DNA from: Aplysia californica
Taxonomy: Eukaryota > Mollusca > Gastropoda > Aplysiida > Aplysiidae
DNA: 64,000 bases
Reading direction: 5' to 3'
Assembly (NCBI RefSeq): GCF_000002075.1
Contig: NW_004797659.1
Span: forward strand, 560,422-624,421
Shown: positions 33,379-44,464 of the stretch, piece after piece
How positions within the stretch are numbered: position 1 is the stretch's first letter
How the letters are laid out: every line of letters begins with the position of its first letter
Program-made: the position numbers and the translations under genes
Notes under the pieces: model-generated
Told to the model about the DNA's origin: nothing
Seen by the model: the letters and a program-made list of their open reading frames with translations, nothing else
Database searches by the model: none

Positions 33379-33634
33379 CTAGGTACTCGCTGCAGCTTCA
33401 TGTAACGTGTTCTGGTTCACATGACACCAAAATCATCTTTGTTACAATTTTTTTACCCTCCTAGTGAAATGCACTGCTAAAGTTTTATAAATTCGTCTAC
33501 CATCATGAAGTATAATATTATATTATTATATTATAGAATCTAGAGGCCTTTAAATTAAAATTGTATAGAGTGGTCGCTCGTTACGGAAGTCCTCCCTTTT
33601 AATCATTTCAAATTTAATTTATTAATAGATCTAC

Positions 33635-33870
33635 TATTATCTAGAATCTAGATCTAGATCTAGAGTCTATCTAGATCTAGATCTAAGATCAAATAATCTA
33701 AAAATAGCCTAGATTAATTATATTCTCTATCATTTGATTCATATAGTCTCATCATGCATTCAAAAATCTAGATCTAGATCTAGATTTTACTTTAAAAATA
33801 TGTTTTAATACAGATTCTTGATAGATCTAGCTAGATCTAGCTAGATCTAGATCTAGATTCTAGATTTAGT
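33635..33870. repeat. interspersed (AGATCT)n hexamer tracts
   Basis: Several runs of CTAGATCTAGATCTAGA, each 15-35 bp, separated by AT-rich sequence. The motif is its own reverse complement. Confidence 0.9.
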
Positions 33871-34297
33871 ATACGAAGTGACTATTTCTCCGAATGTTCT
33901 GGAAAATAAAGTTGCACTCTATTTCTCCAAACTGTTTCTGATCTCGAGATTTTTGGGGTTATTTGCGAGATTTGGGCATCATCCTTTCATTCTGCCATTC
34001 TATGAGGACTAGATCTAGATCTAGATCTAGGAAGAATATTTTTTGGCATCAAATTCAATTTCTAGAGCTAGATTCTAGATGTCGAGATTTTTAAATGTCT
34101 GAATATTCAGATATTTCAGTTACAAAAGTGCTTGGGGCAACGTTCCCTGACAATACTTGGTTCTTTCATTTGAAAACACCTTCAAAAGGTACTGCGAGAA
34201 AACAAAACTGCTCGACCTTGGCAGTAATGAACCTATTTTGCATTTAGTCACCCAGCAAAAACTAAAATCCTTTGACAAGAACATGTAATACAAACAA

Positions 34298-34337
34298 CCC
34301 CCCCCCCCCCCCCCCGGGCCATCCGTTCACACCATAC

Positions 34338-34425
<88 letters not shown>
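34298..34425. repeat. poly-C followed by (CA)n
   Basis: About 18 C in a row, then (CA)n with few interruptions from 34337 to 34425. Confidence 0.97.
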
Positions 34426-34426
<1 letters not shown>

Positions 34427-35951
34427 GCCACTCCATTCGCTTATATATTATGAATAATTAATACAAATCTCGAGAACGAAAACCGTTCGGAGAAATAGAA
34501 GAGTTTTATTTTCCCGAACGAGAGCCAGCCTTTAGTATATCTAGATCTAGATTTAGTATATCTAAATCTAGATCTAGATCTAGAATCTATATCTACACTA
34601 GATTCTAATTGATCCATTTTAAAGTTTTTAAAAATTCATATTTGGCTTCTTATCAATCTTCAAGATCCAGCCAGAAAAAAATCTCCAGCTGTCACCATGT
34701 AAAGCCCTTACTACTGATCTAGGGCTAATTTACCTGAATATCTTTCTAGAGGGAGGAAGACAGGATGATGCATCACAGCAGACCTCAATTCAAAATAATT
34801 ATGGATGAATGACAACACTGTCACTGTCAATGGCCTAACATTCCTTTCCCTGCGCGTGGTCTGCTGTGTGGAAGTGAACGATCGTACGGTTATCATCATG
34901 CTTTCTGCACAACAGGGTCACAGGTGGCACACACTCTTCCCTTCAGCATGGTTATAAATCTTATCTTTCTTGATCAGAAACTCCAATCTTGATTTATAAT
35001 CAAGCGGTTCTTCTCTAGTAGATCTACAAAAGCCCACACTAGCCTACTATATTTAGATCTAGATTTTAGAAATTCTAGAGAAGATCTACACTCTACACAC
35101 TACAACAAGGCCAGAAATAATAAGGCAGGTTTTCTCACCGACTTTCTCCGCTGTCTCGACGCAGACACAGTAGCTGACTGTTTTCAAGGCATCTAAACAT
35201 TCTAATCAGCACAAACCACTATTATAGAATCTCCAAAGACAGCAATGCCATGGCCTATTCAAACTGCGCGTGAAAGCGGCGGTGTTTACTATGGATACAC
35301 TTACCATTGAATCATCATGATTGATAGTTCGCACGGCCTGCCAGCCAACACAAGACAGCCGATGTTTATTATGACTTTCATGTGTGACGGCATTGTCATG
35401 CATTGTATTGCCAGGTTGTATTCGGGCAAACCAAATTGTGGTGACAAGCACCTGTTTGACTGGATCTCGACTTAGTCTTATGATCTAAATCTAGATTCTA
35501 TTATTATCAAGCCACGGAAAATTGATTTCTGGGCTAATAATAATATTTATTATAATACCAACTACGAACGTTCTCTAATTTCTTTCAGAGTATAAGGACC
35601 CAGGACGAAACGAAAGCCTTCTAATCACAATAGGCCAAGGCTCGGTTCTTTTGACAAACATCTCTTAGGCCTCATATAAAAATCACTTCTGAAAGTCTGA
35701 AATCAGAGCCATAATTATCATTATAATATTAAATGGGGCTGCATATTATTTACCTATTTAGTGAAGAGGTAAACAAACATTCTTTCTTTAACCCCCGCCC
35801 CTATTTTTTTCTTCTTAAATTCCTTCCTTGATTGTTTGGTTGTTATAGGGGTTTTCCCTTGTATTTTGGCCTGTTTCATCTTTTCTTTTTTTTGTGGTCG
35901 GGTGTTTTAGTTTTTGGGGTTTTTTGGTTGCTTTTTGGGAGGGGGGGGGGT

Positions 35952-36051
35952 NNNNNNNNNNNNNNNNNNNNNNNNNNNNNNNNNNNNNNNNNNNNNNNNN
36001 NNNNNNNNNNNNNNNNNNNNNNNNNNNNNNNNNNNNNNNNNNNNNNNNNNN
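35952..36051. other. assembly gap, 100 N
   Basis: Exactly 100 N, the conventional length for a gap of unknown size. The right edge falls inside an LTR. Confidence 0.98.
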
Positions 36052-36145
36052 GTCAGACACTACACCCGGGCTCACTATTAGAATGCTTGCTGTCGTGTGT
36101 GTTCGTCTCTCCAGTTTACAGTCGTGTGTGTATACTAACATTACA
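36052..36145 (+). repeat. 3' part of a second copy of the same LTR
   Basis: The last 94 bp of the LTR family (GTCAGACACT... to ACATTACA) directly follow the gap. The element or solo LTR to which it belongs is hidden in the gap. The adjoining sequence at 36146 matches 61666 onward, where no LTR is present. Confidence 0.9.
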
Positions 36146-37148
36146 CCTTTAATATGTTGTGTCCCTCTTCTCATCTGTGACCACTCACGCAATGTTCTTG
36201 TCCCGGCCGCCCTTCAACACAGTGGTCCAGTGGTCGACTTTTCTTTATCATCTCCCTCTACACCTATGTTGACTCATTCCATACATTACCAACGTCTGTG
36301 CTCTCATGGTTCTGTTCTTTGCCGCAGATTCTATCTATTCTATCAGGCCACCTTGTGAACGAGTTTTAGCTGGTAACGTCAAAGGTTCTGTATATACACG
36401 ATCTTTGGTAGTGTTCCACAATGATTTTTAACGTACATTTGGTGGCCTCAGAAAACCTCTGATATGTCACCTTGTTCAATATCGAGCACCAGGCGGAAAA
36501 TAATAAATTTCCTACCAATGCAAAAAAAAATGTATAAAAACAATGCCAAACAGTATTCATTATCATTCTTTCAAAATCTACAAGCTTTTATCAAAATAAT
36601 GATTTGAAAGGTTAATTTAGATAACATATATATATTTAGGTTCTCGCTCAATAAATTAGAAATGTTCATGTCAATTTTTAAATAAAGTTTTGTCTTTTGT
36701 AAGCTTGTTATCTTGAAAATTTCGTACAACAAAAAACAGATAGAGCTTAAAGAAAGTGAAAATTGGACAGAATGGAAAGCTACAGATCAGAAAATGCTCC
36801 TTGCTTCAGAAAGTGATTTTCCCATTTCCCTCTTGGTTTCCCTTTGCCACCACTATTTGTTTCTCTTTCTGCTGGGCTGATATTTGCTCCAATCAAGTCA
36901 TTGATGCTCTAGCTGTTCCCGTCTTTTTCTTGGTCTTCCCCTTCCTCTGTTTTCTGATACCTTTCTTCGGATAATTATTTTATACAGAGCTTCTGTGTTT
37001 TTGTGAGCCAAAATAAGTGAGCTTTGTGGTCAAATTAAATCTATAAATAAACAGTTCTTTATCTGGAGCTTTTTCAAGATCCTCCGGTTGCATTATTTAG
37101 AATTATGTTTCTACGTATTTGTTTCATTTTTATTTTGTTTCGGATCCC

Positions 37149-37213
37149 AACAGTTGTCTGTACCTGAGTGCCAAAGAAATCTCGCCCTTCCTTGAGATAC
37201 CGCCATAGTTCTC
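37149..37213 (+). pseudogene. duplicated terminal exon, splice acceptor lost
   Basis: The 65-bp exon is copied with the same reading frame ending in PFLEIPP and TAG, and one Arg changed to Cys. The conserved AG in front is GG here, and the three upstream exons seen with copy B are not present in this part of the window. It is probably a dead piece unless the assembly is wrong. Confidence 0.5.
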
Positions 37214-37664
37214 AACACTACACTCAACCATTCACCTAAGAAACGCGATTCTACAGACAGGGTGAGTAATTTTCGAGACTCGCGTGGAAACGTCTAGACA
37301 GCTGGGAGATGTAACCGACAAACTTTCACTGAAATATAGGGCAGGGTTGTGTCGCGGTCTCAAAATGAGCAATTTGTAATCAAGGTTACTGTAAGTCATT
37401 TATTTTAGTGATCCTGTGTATGCATCCAAAGAGCTGTTTTTAATACAGGGCCCTAAGGGAAATTTGTTTTTAAATTAAGAGGTCAAATTTTTTTGCAAAA
37501 AATTATTTTTACTTCTTCCCAACAACTTCTAACAGTAGAAATGTAAATCTTTAGCTATCCAGTCGTGGAAGAAAAGATTGTAAGATTGTTACAGTGTCGT
37601 TATTACATGAAGGACATTCCTTCTGCAGATGCACTGATGATCGTTAAACATGGACAGTTGAACG

Positions 37665-37949
37665 GTTTTTATTATTATTATTATTTTTATCATTATCATC
37701 ATCATTATTATTATTATCATTGCTATTATCATTATTATTATTATTATTATCATTGCTATTATCATTTTTATTATTATTATCATTGCTATTATCATTATTA
37801 TTATTATTATTATTATTATCATTGCTATTATTATTATCATTGCTATTATCATTATTCTTCTTCTTCTTATTATCATTGCTATTATCATTATTATTATTAT
37901 TATTATTATCATTGCTATTATTATTATTATTATCATTGCTATTATCATG

Positions 37950-37981
<32 letters not shown>

Positions 37982-37997
37982 CATTATTATTATTACA
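37665..37997. repeat. (ATT)n array with higher-order ATTATCATTGCT unit
   Basis: About 330 bp of TTA/ATT triplets in which TTATCATTGCTATTATCA recurs at irregular multiples of three. Long open frames on both strands arise from this and are not genes. Shorter related arrays are in copy B (63126-63215) and at 63835-64000. Confidence 0.95.
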
Positions 37998-38540
37998 GTA
38001 TAACACGGACAGCTCGAATTGGTCAGGACCGACCTCGGTAGTTCGAGAGATGGGTAGTTCCTGGGATATCTTACAAAGATAAAGCAGTAGAGAAACGGGA
38101 GCGCAGCCAGTTCGACGGATGCATGATTTCTAGTCTTCTGTGTTGGACATATTCGTGTTAGAGTTTCTATTATTTTTATTAGTATTGTAATTAGTGTTGC
38201 GGAACACAGCAGTGCCACATTTTCAACAACAATTGGCAATAACAAATGCTTAACTCTCACCGTAAGTCCATGAGATTTTAATTCAGCGAGTGTAATTAAT
38301 TATTAATCTTATTTGTAGTAGTAGTAAAGTAATATTATTATTAGTATTATAATCATCATCAAATTATTATTAATATTATTATTGTTAATATTATTATTAT
38401 TATTATCTTTATTATTTTTTTAAAAATTATTTGTAGTGATATCATTTTCATATTTGCTTATAGTAATGAAAAGATTACCCAGATGTGAATTTGTTGAGAG
38501 AAAGAAAGAAAAGAAGAGGATTGTCATTTGTCATCCCCAG

Positions 38541-38663
38541 CAGTGTTCCCTGCCGTATGTGAGAGACAATCCCTGTGGTCTGAGGCCGGTCAAGCCAGTG
38601 CCAATATGGAGTCAGTATCTCTCTGACCGCTCCTCTCTACCTGTGTGTGGGAAGAAAACGGTG
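38541..38663 (+). CDS. candidate coding exon, unrecognised gene
   Basis: A segment with the acceptor TCATCCCCAG and the donor ACGGTG|GTAGGG codes 41 residues in phase 0 (QCSLPYVRDNPCGLRPVKPV, then PIWSQYLSDRSS). Base composition is clearly richer in GC than its flanks, and the other two frames are closed. A second candidate exon at 39437-39568 joins in phase. I do not recognise the protein. It lies just beyond the duplicated block and may be the 3' part of a gene whose equivalent after copy B lies outside the window. Confidence 0.4.
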
Positions 38664-38750
38664 GTAGGGGAGAATGTCAAAAAAATGTCAATGGTAGATA
38701 TCATCGGTGTACATTTCTTGTGTGGGTTTTCAGGTTTCAAATTACAACTA

Positions 38751-38927
38751 TAGTTGATCCTGCCTTAATGGCCACCTGTCTAAGACAATCACCTGTACAA
38801 ACGGCCACTTCCCACTTCCCCTTTGTATTTTCCTGAATTATGATAACACCTGTCCAAGACAACCACCTGTCTAAAACAATCACTTTTCTCCTCAATAATG
38901 GGTGGCTGTCTTGGACAATTTCCGCTG
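38751..38927. mobile_element. Tigger/pogo-like MITE, copy 2
   Basis: Ends are imperfect inverted repeats: CCTTAATGGCCACCTGTCTA at the left and GGGTGGCTGTCTTGGACA at the right, with CTGTA at the right edge. Internal motif CCACCTGTCCAAGACAA recurs. It matches 20560-20705. Confidence 0.55.
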
Positions 38928-39436
38928 TACTTTGTGATTTCTCGGGTACCCCAGGCTCTTGTAGATTCAGCACTTTATTCATTGGTAGAGATTACAATTT
39001 GTTCTTGAACTTTAAATGTTTAAAAAAATTTTATTCAACAAGGAACAATTTTGGAAGATAATGTTGCCATTTATATATGGCATCAGTAAGATCTTATGGT
39101 ATCTGGGAGCTGTTGAAAAATTTTGAATAAATTCTTGTCCCATTTTTAATCCACAGAGCAATGAGATACTTCTAGTTTGAACTATCTGGTAACAAATATT
39201 TTACGTTGTGCCAGTCAGGCTTTCAGTTTTAGTTGTACTGTCCTTGAGTTATAGCCCTTGTCACATGGATCTATAAATGTTGTAATTCTTGGAAATCTGA
39301 AGCCTGTAAGTCCTGTATCTCTTCATAATGAATCAAAAAATTTTATTTTACACGTTTTTTTTTATGTACGACGTGATGACCGGCTGTTGCAATCCATACA
39401 AAAACATCTTCTCTCTTTCTTTCTTTCCACTGACAG

Positions 39437-39568
39437 ATGTCTTCAGAACGTCAGAACCTGACAGAAATGTTCAGCTATCTGTCCGGAGAACATTCACGAC
39501 GCTACCATGTTGAAGGGGACATCAGCGCTGCTTACTCAGAGATAGTCATCAACAGGATCTGTCGGTAG
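39437..39568 (+). CDS. candidate terminal exon, unrecognised gene
   Basis: After a strong pyrimidine tract and CTGACAG comes an open frame of 43 codons ending in TAG (MSSERQNLTEMFSYLSGEHS, then GDISAAYSEIVINRICR). The frame starts in phase 0, matching the donor at 38663. It may therefore be the last exon of the same gene; the Met codon could also be internal. No family recognised. Confidence 0.4.
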   Translation: MSSERQNLTEMFSYLSGEHSRRYHVEGDISAAYSEIVINRICR

Positions 39569-39654
39569 ATTTGACTGGACGAAAGATGAAGCAGACAAAG
39601 AGATGTGGATAATTGAGTGGATCTGTGTGGATCGGAAAAAACCCTCATGTCTAG

Positions 39655-41657
39655 CTCATCTCAAATATTCCCCACTATTTTTTAGCTCATCCCCAGTATT
39701 TTTTTATATGATCCCTATTATTTTCTAGCTCTTCCCTAATATTTTCCAGCTCATTCCGAATATTCCCTACTATTTTTTTTAGCTCGTCCCCAGTATTTTC
39801 TAGATGATCCCTATTATTTTCCAGCTCATCCATAATATTTTCTTGCTCATCCCCAGTATTTTCTAGTTCTTCCCTAATATTCCCTACCATTTTTTTTAGC
39901 TCATCCCCAGTATTTTTTAGCTCATCCCCAGTATTTACTAGGTCATCCCTAATTGTTTCCAGCTTGTCCCCAGTATATTCTAGCTCTTCCCTAATAGTTT
40001 TTAGCTCATTCCAAACATTCCCCACTATTTTTTAGCTCATCCCCAGTATTTCCTAGATAATCCTTATTATTTCTAGCTCATCCCTAATATTTGGTAGCTC
40101 ATCCACAGTAGTTTTTAGCTCATTTGTAATATTTTCTAGCTCATCCCCAGTATTTTCTAGATTATTCCTATTATTTACTAGCTCATCCTTAATAATTTTT
40201 AGCTCTGCCCTAATAATTTTTAGCTCATCCCCAGTATTTTCTAGGTCATCCCTTATATTTTCTAGATCTTCCAGAATATCCCCCCCCCCCCCCCCTCTTT
40301 TTTAGCACATCCCCAGTATTTTCTAGATTTTCCATATTATTGTTAGCTCATCCCTAATATTTTCCAGCTCGTCCCCAGTATTTTCTAGCTGCTCCATAAT
40401 ATTTTCTAGGACATTCCGAATATTTCCCACTATTTTTAATCTGTCCCCGGTATTTTCAAGATTGTCCCTAATATTTTCTAGGTCATCCCCAGTAATTTCT
40501 AGCTCATCCCCAGAATTTTTTTTTTTTTTTTTTTAGCTCATCCCCAGTATTTTCTAACTCATCCCCAGTATTTACTAGGTCATCCATAATATTTTCTAGC
40601 CCATTCCAAATATTCCCCACTTTTTTAGCTCATTCCCAGTATTTTCTAGATTATCCCTATTAGTTTTTACTGATCCCTAATATTTTCTAGCTCATCCCCA
40701 GTATTTTCTAGGTTTTTCTTATTATTTTCTAGCTCACAATCAGTGTTTTCTAGCTCATTCATAATATTTTCGAGCCCGTTCCCAGTATATTCTAGGTTAT
40801 CCCTAATATTTTTATAGCTCATCCAGAATATTCCCCTTTATTTTTTAGCACATTCTCAGTATTTTCTAGATTATCCATATTATTTCTAGCTCATCCATAA
40901 TATTTTTTAGCTCATCCCCAGTATTTTCTAGATTTTCCATATGATTGCTAGCTCAATCCTAATATTTTCCTGCTCGTCCCCAGTATTTTCTAGCTCCTCC
41001 CTAATATTTTAGAGCCCATTCCGAATATTTCCCACTATTTTTCATCTCGTCCCCAGTATTTTCTAGATTGTCCCTAAGATTTTCTAGCTCATCCCCAGTA
41101 ATTTCTCGCTCATTCGTAATATTTTCTAGCTCATCCCCAGTAATTTCTCGCTCATTCGTAATATTTTCTAGCTCATCCCCAATAATTTCTCGCTCATTCG
41201 TAATATTTTCTCGCTTATCATCAATATTTCCTAGATTATTCTTATTTTTTCTAGCTCATCCCCAGTGTTTTCTAGCTCACTCCCAGTATTGTTTAGCTCA
41301 TCCCTAATATTTTCCAGTTCATCCCCAGTATTTTCAAGCTCGTCCCTAATATTTTCCAGACCATTCTGAATATTTCCCACTGTTTTTTAGCTCATCGCCA
41401 GTATTTTCTAGATTATCCTTATTATTTTCTTGCTCGTCCCTAATAATTTTTACCTTATCCCCAGTATTTTTCTAGATTGTCCCTAATATTTATCCCTAGT
41501 AATTTCTAGGTCATCCCTAATATTTTCTATAGCTCATCCAGAATGTTCCCCATTATTTTTTAGCTCATCCCCAGTAGTTTCTAGATTATTCTTATTATTT
41601 TCTAGCTCATTCCCAGTATTTTCTAGATTATCCATATTATTTCTAGCTCATTCCTAA
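39655..41657. repeat. 21-bp minisatellite encoding heptads on the minus strand
   Basis: About 2 kb of variants of TTTTCTAGCTCATCCCCAGTA, period 21 bp, also in units with CCTAATA or CCTATTA endings. On the minus strand each unit reads TGDELEN or IRDELEN, a seven-residue repeat with a Leu in a fixed place; one open stretch reaches 112 codons (39687-40025). Occasional TATTCCCCACTATTTTTT spacers and poly-C or poly-T runs break the period. The array resumes after the pogo-like insertion (42603-42720). Confidence 0.9.
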
Positions 41658-41659
41658 TA

Positions 41660-42600
41660 CAGTAGTCTCCGCCTAAGATCCCACCGCTTACGATCCCGGT
41701 TCGCTTAAGATCCCGTTGTTTTAGGAAAACAGAATTTTTACTATACAAAAGTCACCCCAAAGATCCCGCTCTGATGGTCTACATTCGGCTAAGATCCCGC
41801 ATTTCAGATCATAATTGGTAAAACAAAAACCCGGGAGAGCACAGCCGATCAACATAGAGTGAAAAGTTGAGATCAATAAACTGTCCGTCTCGTCAAAGAT
41901 CAACCACTATCGTGAATGTGATCACATACACGTCGTAAAACTCGATGAAGCGATACAATGTTTGCCCCAGACGGGATCACACCGGGGTGTGAACTGACCG
42001 ACGCGTTTGTTTTCCCCACGCATCGCACTCACACCTGAGCTCGCCACCTAAGCTTGCATCACTTGCTGGGTGGGTAGGGCCTACACGTTCACTCCAGGCA
42101 GGATCACATCGAACCGTGAACTCTTCCTTGATCACTGCAGCAGTTGTCTGTACTCCCGAATTTGCGAGACAGACTGAATTTTAATTGGTGGGTTCACAAC
42201 GTAATGGTATGTAACGACAAAGGCGGTTTGGAGGGGGGGGGGGGGGACTCTGCCAGAGATGGAAAGCTATAAATTTTTGACAAGTAAAGAGGAGGGGCAA
42301 CTGGATAAGCGTAGATCTTGAGACTTATGATAGGATAATAAGTGAAAATGGCACGCCTCATGCCACTATGCACCGTGATAGGTCATCAAGGTTAACCACT
42401 ATTTGCTCGCCATACGTCATAAACCCACCAACGGGTCACGTCAGTTCATTGTAGAGTGGAGGGAGACCATTTTACCGACTGTGAGCCTTAGCATGGGTCA
42501 CCATAGATTCTTCCCTGGGTTCATCGGTTAAGATCCCGGTTCGCCTAAGATCCCGCATTTCCATGCTCCCGAGCACCGGGATCTTAGGCGGAGACTACTG
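41660..42600. mobile_element. pogo-like DNA transposon, non-autonomous, 941 bp
   Basis: Inverted ends CAGTAGTCTCCGCCTAAGAT (left, 41660) and its exact inverse at the right (to 42600), at least 21 bp. TA on both sides (41658-41659, 42601-42602) is the target duplication. CAGT ends plus TA fit the pogo/Tigger group. AAGATCCCG recurs about six times near both ends, probably as transposase-binding sites. No transposase frame is evident. It sits inside the 21-bp minisatellite. Confidence 0.85.
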
Positions 42601-42602
42601 TA

Positions 42603-42720
42603 TCTTCTAGCTCATTCCGAATATCCCCCACTATTTTTTAGCTCATCCTTAGTATTTTCTAGATGATCCCTATTATTTTCTATCTCATCCCTAATATTTT
42701 CTAGCTTATTCCCAGTGTAT
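42603..42720. repeat. continuation of the 21-bp minisatellite
   Basis: Same units (TCTAGCTCATTCC, TTTTCTAGATGATCCCTATTA) on the right of the insertion. Confidence 0.85.
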
Positions 42721-42744
42721 TGTATTAAACGAAATTGTTATCGG

Positions 42745-42925
42745 ACCCATGTTTGGCTTTCTCCCCAAGTGGTGAGAAGATTCCATCGATTATCTCGATC
42801 TTTCTGCTGGGATTTTGTATCCTCAATCCGGGTTGGTCCTGACAGGCAGGGTCAAAACCCGCCTCCTAGATAATCTAAATTGTGTTGATGGGGGTGTAAA
42901 AGACACCTACTGAAAACAACCTGAA
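42745..42925 (+). mobile_element. SINE family S2
   Basis: TTGGTCCTGACAGGCAGGGT, CCCGCCTCCTAGATAATCTA and TTGTGTTGATGGGGGTGTAA match the body at 45980-46115 in order. The head is diverged. Confidence 0.6.
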
Positions 42926-43740
42926 ACAGGTCAGAGCTGCTGTATAGTAGGATGTTAATCGTCTCTTGACTTGAGACGTTGAAATTCTGTTTGTTGAGTT
43001 TGCAGGTGTGGTAGACTTGTTGAAAATGATTCTGTTTGATTTATTTCACTGGTTCAAATCAATTCACAATGACTTGTGCCACTTACAATAACTTTACAGA
43101 TTTGAAATATTTGAATGACGGCATGAACGAGTGAATGCTGCATAAATGTTGTTATTGTTATTTTTCTATAGTATGCCTTATATTACTATCTGTTGTAATA
43201 AATGTGTTTGAAATTTTCTATAATTTTTATGAGTTGACTTTGTCTTCTTTTGGTTGAAAATATTTTTTCTAGCACGTCTAGATGCATTTACCAAGTTACA
43301 GATGGTCTCGATGAAAGAACAGAATGTCACACTTTTGTCAAGCTAGGGGTTGTGTACCGATTTTTCAAAATGCAAAAATGAATTGAAAGCGGTTGGATGT
43401 ATCAGGGTAAAAGTACAAACTATGTTGTTCAACAGGCTCTACAGATATATAATATACAAAATAACTTGTTTTCTATGAGTATGAGTCTGAAAAATCTAAG
43501 TTATAATTCTCAAAAACTTTAAAAATATCTGACATATCTGATCTGTTTTCTTCCAGCCCATCAAATGTATGTCTGTGGTGACAGTGACTGGTGAAGCATG
43601 CAAAGGTTTACATCTCTTAAAACAAAAAAACTCTGAGTTCTCTTTCGACTTGAAGATCACTTACATTATGCAGACGACGAAGACATATCAGTACATGACA
43701 TTATCTACTTCTCTCTATTTCTCTTTTGGTCTGTTTGTCT
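42926..43740. other. no gene recognised
   Basis: AT-rich unique sequence between a SINE and a microsatellite; no exon recognised. Confidence 0.3.
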
Positions 43741-43801
43741 GTCTGTTTGTCTTGCTCTCTCTCTCTATGTCTGTCTGTCTGTGTGTGTGTGTGTCTCTCT
43801 C

Positions 43802-43835
<34 letters not shown>

Positions 43836-43955
43836 ACTCTCTTTCACTCTCTCTCTCTCACTTACTCTCTCTCTCTCTCTCACTTACTCTTTCTTACATT
43901 GTTAACCGTGTATTTTCTCGCTCTCTCACTCATACACTCCCTCTCCCCTCTCTCA
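43741..43955. repeat. (CT)n microsatellite
   Basis: CT, GTCT and CACTCT blocks. Serine/leucine-rich open frames here are artefacts of the repeat. Confidence 0.95.
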
Positions 43956-43974
43956 CTTTTCAACCACAGATCAA

Positions 43975-44105
43975 ACAATTTTTGTCAAGTCCTGTCTTGA
44001 CGTTTATTCAATTTACACATTGTCATTCTTTCACAAAAATTCACATCACCAAGCATCACTTTGGAACGAATAGATCAAGACTTACCGTTTCTGGAATAAA
44101 AATAG
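43975..44105 (+). repeat. short interspersed repeat, copy 1
   Basis: GTCCTGTCTTGACGTTTATT, CATTGTCATTCTTTCACAAA and the AGATCAAGACT region recur at 46268-46395 in the same order and orientation. Both copies are near CT/GA arrays. Confidence 0.55.
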
Positions 44106-44156
44106 AGTGACAGACAGAGAGTACACAGAAAGTTTACAAAAGTTTTAGTTGTAATG

Positions 44157-44358
44157 AGAGTTTTACAGCTCTTGCAACACAATTAAGTTATAATTAAGTG
44201 CTGCGGATTGAAAGTGTTACCAAAGATCGTGTATAGCCGGTCTTTGGTGTTACTACCGAAGCGTAACATACAAGGAAAGAAGGAGGAGACATAAGGACAA
44301 GAGATGTTTGACAAGAAAGAAAGAGAAAACCACACCAGAGCACCCACTAAATACCCAT
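44157..44358 (+). repeat. TTTTACGGC-family repeat with internal insertion
   Basis: TTTTACAGCTCTTGCAACAC head and CACACCAGAGCACCCACTAA end; a short extra piece around 44222-44255 (GATCGTGTATAGCCGG) separates them, with GTGTTAC on both sides. Confidence 0.7.
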
Positions 44359-44464
44359 TAAGTTTACAAAACAGCCTTTGGAAAGCTCTTGCCTTAATGA
44401 TCATAAAACAGTTTAAATAATGGTGATATCTTTATTGGTTAAAAAGTTATGGCGATTTTTCTTA

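Larger units (their letters stand above)
28573..33383 (+). mobile_element. Ty3/Gypsy LTR retrotransposon, fossil, with 5-bp target duplication
   Basis: Bounded by CTAGG on each side (28573-28577 and 33379-33383). Two 207-bp LTRs enclose a gag-pol region on the plus strand. Parts in order: gag with two CCHC zinc knuckles (near 29.5-29.6 kb), a protease region (about 29.7-30.05 kb), reverse transcriptase with a FMDD-type box (about 30.1-30.75 kb), RNase H (about 30.9-31.4 kb), and integrase with HHCC zinc finger and catalytic core (about 31.65-32.6 kb). The order RT, RNase H, integrase marks Ty3/Gypsy, perhaps the Mag-like branch (inference). The LTRs differ at about 7 of 207 sites (about 3.4%), so insertion was fairly recent. 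The coding region carries a few breaks (about three or four) and the element looks inactive. No envelope gene is seen. Confidence 0.92.
33384..35951. other. intergenic; hexamer repeats, poly-C/CA array, no gene recognised
   Basis: Scattered CTAGATCTAGATC tracts (33640-33870, 34010-34035, 34540-34600), a poly-C run and a CA microsatellite. On the minus strand near 35137-35180 a CpG-containing segment ends in GAAAGTCG|GTGAGA, a good splice donor; it may be an untranslated first exon. No protein signature. Confidence 0.35.
36146..38490 (+). repeat. segmental duplication copy A
   Basis: Matches 61666-63612 in the same orientation with roughly 95-98% identity by eye, apart from indels and unequal trinucleotide arrays. 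It contains a copy (37149-37213) of the terminal exon of the gene at 60284-62727, but the base before it is changed: the acceptor reads TTTCGG where copy B has TTTCAG. Confidence 0.88.

Noticed and set aside
34248-34457. Val/Cys- and Thr/His-rich frames
   Set aside because: Translation of the CA microsatellite.
36756-36974. Hydrophobic open frame also found at 62230-62493
   Set aside because: Kept only because it lies in the recent segmental duplication and within an intron; no start context and no coding signature.
37565-38260. Long Tyr/His-, Ile- and Asn-rich open frames
   Set aside because: Produced by the ATT trinucleotide array, open in several frames at once.
39655-41657. CRISPR-like or other regularly spaced array
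   Set aside because: The unit is a contiguous degenerate 21-bp minisatellite without unique spacers.
43569-44110. Serine/leucine-rich frames in the CT tract
   Set aside because: Microsatellite artefact.
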